Assembly (NCBI GenBank): GCA_023420245.1
Contig: JAEZWL010000029.1
Coordinates: 1 to 7,884, forward strand
Source: Bacillota bacterium
GTDB lineage: Bacteria; Bacillota; Clostridia; Oscillospirales; Acutalibacteraceae
Direction of reading: 5' to 3'
Length of the DNA stretch: 7,884 bases
Numbering within the stretch: the first letter of the stretch is position 1; each line of letters begins with the position of its first letter. Of this stretch, positions 6,932 through 7,884 are shown one piece after another. The position numbers were made by a program, and so were the translations under genes. The notes under the pieces were generated by a model. It saw only the letters and a list, made by a program, of their open reading frames with translations, was not told the DNA's origin and searched no databases.

Positions 6932-7028
6932 AATGCGGCAAACGCCTTCGCCTTGATAGGTCCAAATTTAGATTTCCCCCAATCTTTTTCAATATGCATT
7001 ATCAATAAATCTGTATGATAAAATACAC

Positions 7029-7057
7029 TTGCAATCAGTGGGCTTTTGTGGTAATAT
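7029..7057 (+). promoter_or_regulatory. Probable promoter of secG
   Basis: The -35-like TTGCAA (7029-7034) lies 17 bp from TAATAT (7052-7057), which is preceded by TGG (7049-7051), an extended -10. A perfect TATAAT at 7055-7060 overlaps it but would need a 20-bp spacer. The leader to the secG ATG would be about 25-30 bases and contains GGAGG at 7079-7083, 6 bases before the start. Confidence 0.6.
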
Positions 7058-7089
7058 AATTTAAGCTGATTTAATTTCGGAGGTGCGCT

Positions 7090-7338
7090 ATGTCCGCTAT
7101 AGAAGTTGTTTTTGGAGTCGTATTATTACTATTTTCAGTTGCAATAACAATTGTTGTTCTTCTTCAGGAAGGTCATCAGCAGGATCTCGGTGCCATTACC
7201 GGCGGAGCCGATACATTCTTATCTAAGAATAAGGCTCGTTCCGTCGATGCTTTTCTTGCCAGATGGACTAAGGTTATCGCAGTCGGATTTTTCCTGCTTG
7301 TAATCGCGATAAACGCTTACATGTATTTTGTGAAATAA
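7090..7338 (+). CDS. secG: Preprotein translocase subunit SecG
   Basis: Small accessory subunit of the SecYEG membrane channel that aids SecA-driven protein export. The 82-residue product has the family's two transmembrane helices, at about 3-25 and 58-80. The conserved LLQEG (24-28) ends the first helix. A glycine-bearing cytoplasmic loop follows (ITGGADTFLSKNKARS, 36-51), then the ARWTKVIAVGFF stretch that opens the second helix. ATG 7090 has a strong ribosome binding site. It has its own promoter and terminator, so it is probably monocistronic, unlike parC upstream and rnr downstream. The secG-rnr order is a well-known Firmicute arrangement, which supports the call. No anomalies seen. Confidence 0.93.
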   Translation: MSAIEVVFGVVLLLFSVAITIVVLLQEGHQQDLGAITGGADTFLSKNKARSVDAFLARWTKVIAVGFFLLVIAINAYMYFVK

Positions 7339-7353
7339 TATCGGACGGAAAGG

Positions 7354-7377
7354 CCCCGCTTTAAAGCGGGGTTTTTT
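7354..7377 (+). terminator. Rho-independent terminator after secG
   Basis: CCCCGCT (7354-7360) pairs perfectly with AGCGGGG (7365-7371) around a TTAA loop, followed by T6 (7372-7377). It lies 15 bases after the secG stop codon. Confidence 0.93.
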
Positions 7378-7382
7378 GTTGC

Positions 7383-7411
7383 TTCAATATTCCGCGATTA
7401 GCGGGTATAAT
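7383..7411 (+). promoter_or_regulatory. Probable promoter of rnr
   Basis: A consensus -10 TATAAT (7406-7411) has a weak -35-like TTCAAT (7383-7388) 17 bp upstream. The spacer holds a small inverted repeat, TCCGC-GATTA-GCGGG (7391-7405), abutting the -10. The leader to the rnr start would be about 55 bases and AT-rich. Confidence 0.55.
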
Positions 7412-7458
7412 AAACGAAAATAAAATAATGAGCCCGCATCAGGGTGTTATTGTTAGAT

Positions 7459-7463
7459 GGAGG
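7459..7463 (+). promoter_or_regulatory. Ribosome binding site that decides the rnr start
   Basis: GGAGG lies 8 bases before TTG 7472. The in-frame ATG at 7457 overlaps this site and has only a weak AGGGTG (7441-7446) upstream, so TTG 7472 is preferred; the ATG would add five residues. Confidence 0.6.
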
Positions 7464-7471
7464 TACTAGAT

Positions 7472-7884
7472 TTGGAAGAAATAAAGAGCAGAATATTAAA
7501 ACAAATGCAGCTGACGCAGAGTATTTCATCCAGAGGTCTGATTCGAAAAACCGGAGTGAAAGACAAAAAGAAATTTTATCAGGCCTTGAATGAGTTAAAG
7601 CAGGAAGGTCTTCTGTTAATTAGCAAGGATCATCGGGTCCGTATGCCAAAGAAAAAGGAGACTGTAAAAGCAAGGATTATATCCCTGTCAAGGGGCTTTG
7701 CTTTCGCGCGCCCGGAGAACGGCGGCGAGGATGTGTTTATCCACATTGACCGCCTGAACAGCGCGTTTATCGGCGATACCGTTCAGCTTAGTCATGTTCA
7801 GCAGGGGCCGAAGGGATTGAGCGCGGATGTCGATACGGTCTCGCAGAAAAGCAGCCGCGTCATCACCGGAACCATGAACCGCGC
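7472..7884 (+). CDS. rnr: Ribonuclease R, N-terminal part (cut by window end)
   Basis: RNase R is a processive 3'-to-5' exoribonuclease that degrades structured RNA, including rRNA fragments and tmRNA-tagged messages. Only the first 137 codons are in the window, with the frame open to the last base. Residues 1-57 look like the winged helix-turn-helix at the N-terminus of this family (LIRKTGVKDKKKFYQALNEL at 23-42, then a basic wing). A basic linker KKKE follows. The first cold-shock/OB fold begins near 66 and has the typical SRGFAFARP (73-81), EDVFIHIDRLN (86-96) and GDTV (101-104). The RNB catalytic domain and S1 domain lie beyond the edge, so activity cannot be judged. The call rests on this N-terminal pattern plus the position after secG; smpB is expected next. 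The TTG start follows from its ribosome binding site. Confidence 0.88.
   Translation, partial: MEEIKSRILKQMQLTQSISSRGLIRKTGVKDKKKFYQALNELKQEGLLLISKDHRVRMPKKKETVKARIISLSRGFAFARPENGGEDVFIHIDRLNSAFIGDTVQLSHVQQGPKGLSADVDTVSQKSSRVITGTMNR

Larger units (their letters stand above)
6874..6999 (-). other. Doubtful 41-codon ORF on the minus strand
   Basis: An ATG at 6999 (minus strand) opens 41 codons ending in TAA at 6876-6874, inside the 3' end of parC. The predicted peptide starts MHIEKDWGKSKF. Residues 16-39 alternate Ala/Leu/Phe with Lys/Arg/Gln/Glu, as in an amphipathic basic helix. The last third is encoded by the long hairpin. No Shine-Dalgarno precedes the ATG. Upstream on that strand there are -10-like TATCAT (7020-7015) and GATAAT (7003-6998) but no good -35. 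I do not recognise it, and it may be chance. Confidence 0.15.

Noticed and set aside
6970..6989. AGATT/AATCT stem followed by T-rich sequence as a + strand terminator for parC
   Set aside because: Only five pairs, nearly all A-T, so too weak to call, although it could add to termination behind the larger hairpin.
1..7884. Defence system, mobile element or CRISPR array
   Set aside because: No transposase, integrase, toxin-antitoxin pair, repeat array or flanking repeats seen. All long sense frames are housekeeping genes.

Overview
The window reads as core, vertically inherited chromosome of a Gram-positive Clostridia-type Firmicute, possibly Oscillospirales; that order-level guess rests on protein flavour and about 50% GC and is weak. 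Supporting signs are strong AGGAGG-type ribosome binding sites, frequent TTG starts, the hpt-ftsH pairing that usually follows tilS, and the secG-rnr pairing that usually precedes smpB. All six genes lie on the + strand. I see no insertion sequence, phage gene, CRISPR array, tRNA or rRNA.

Layout: (1) 1-2533 is the end of a purine-salvage/proteostasis operon, hpt (hypoxanthine phosphoribosyltransferase) then ftsH (membrane AAA+ zinc protease), closed by a strong intrinsic terminator. (2) 2552-6884 is a separate transcription unit with an extended -10 promoter, encoding both subunits of a type IIA DNA topoisomerase. These are a ParE/GyrB-like ATPase-TOPRIM subunit and a ParC/GyrA-like cleavage subunit. 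Both keep the catalytic residues but depart from textbook gyrase/topo IV at several signature motifs, and subunit A has a short C-terminal domain without a GyrA box. (3) 6885-7089 is a 205-base gap. It holds a long hairpin whose U-tract lies on the minus-strand transcript, an adjacent 10-base palindrome, a doubtful 41-codon minus-strand ORF, and the secG promoter. (4) 7090-7377 is secG (SecYEG translocase subunit) with its own terminator. (5) 7383-7884 is a promoter and the first 137 codons of rnr (RNase R), cut by the window edge.

Together the genes cover nucleotide salvage, membrane protein quality control, chromosome topology, protein export and RNA decay. They are neighbours by conserved synteny more than by a shared pathway. 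I found no clearly novel multi-gene system. The points most worth a second look are the divergent topoisomerase pair, a possible leaderless start of its first gene, and the minus-strand terminator with its small ORF after parC.
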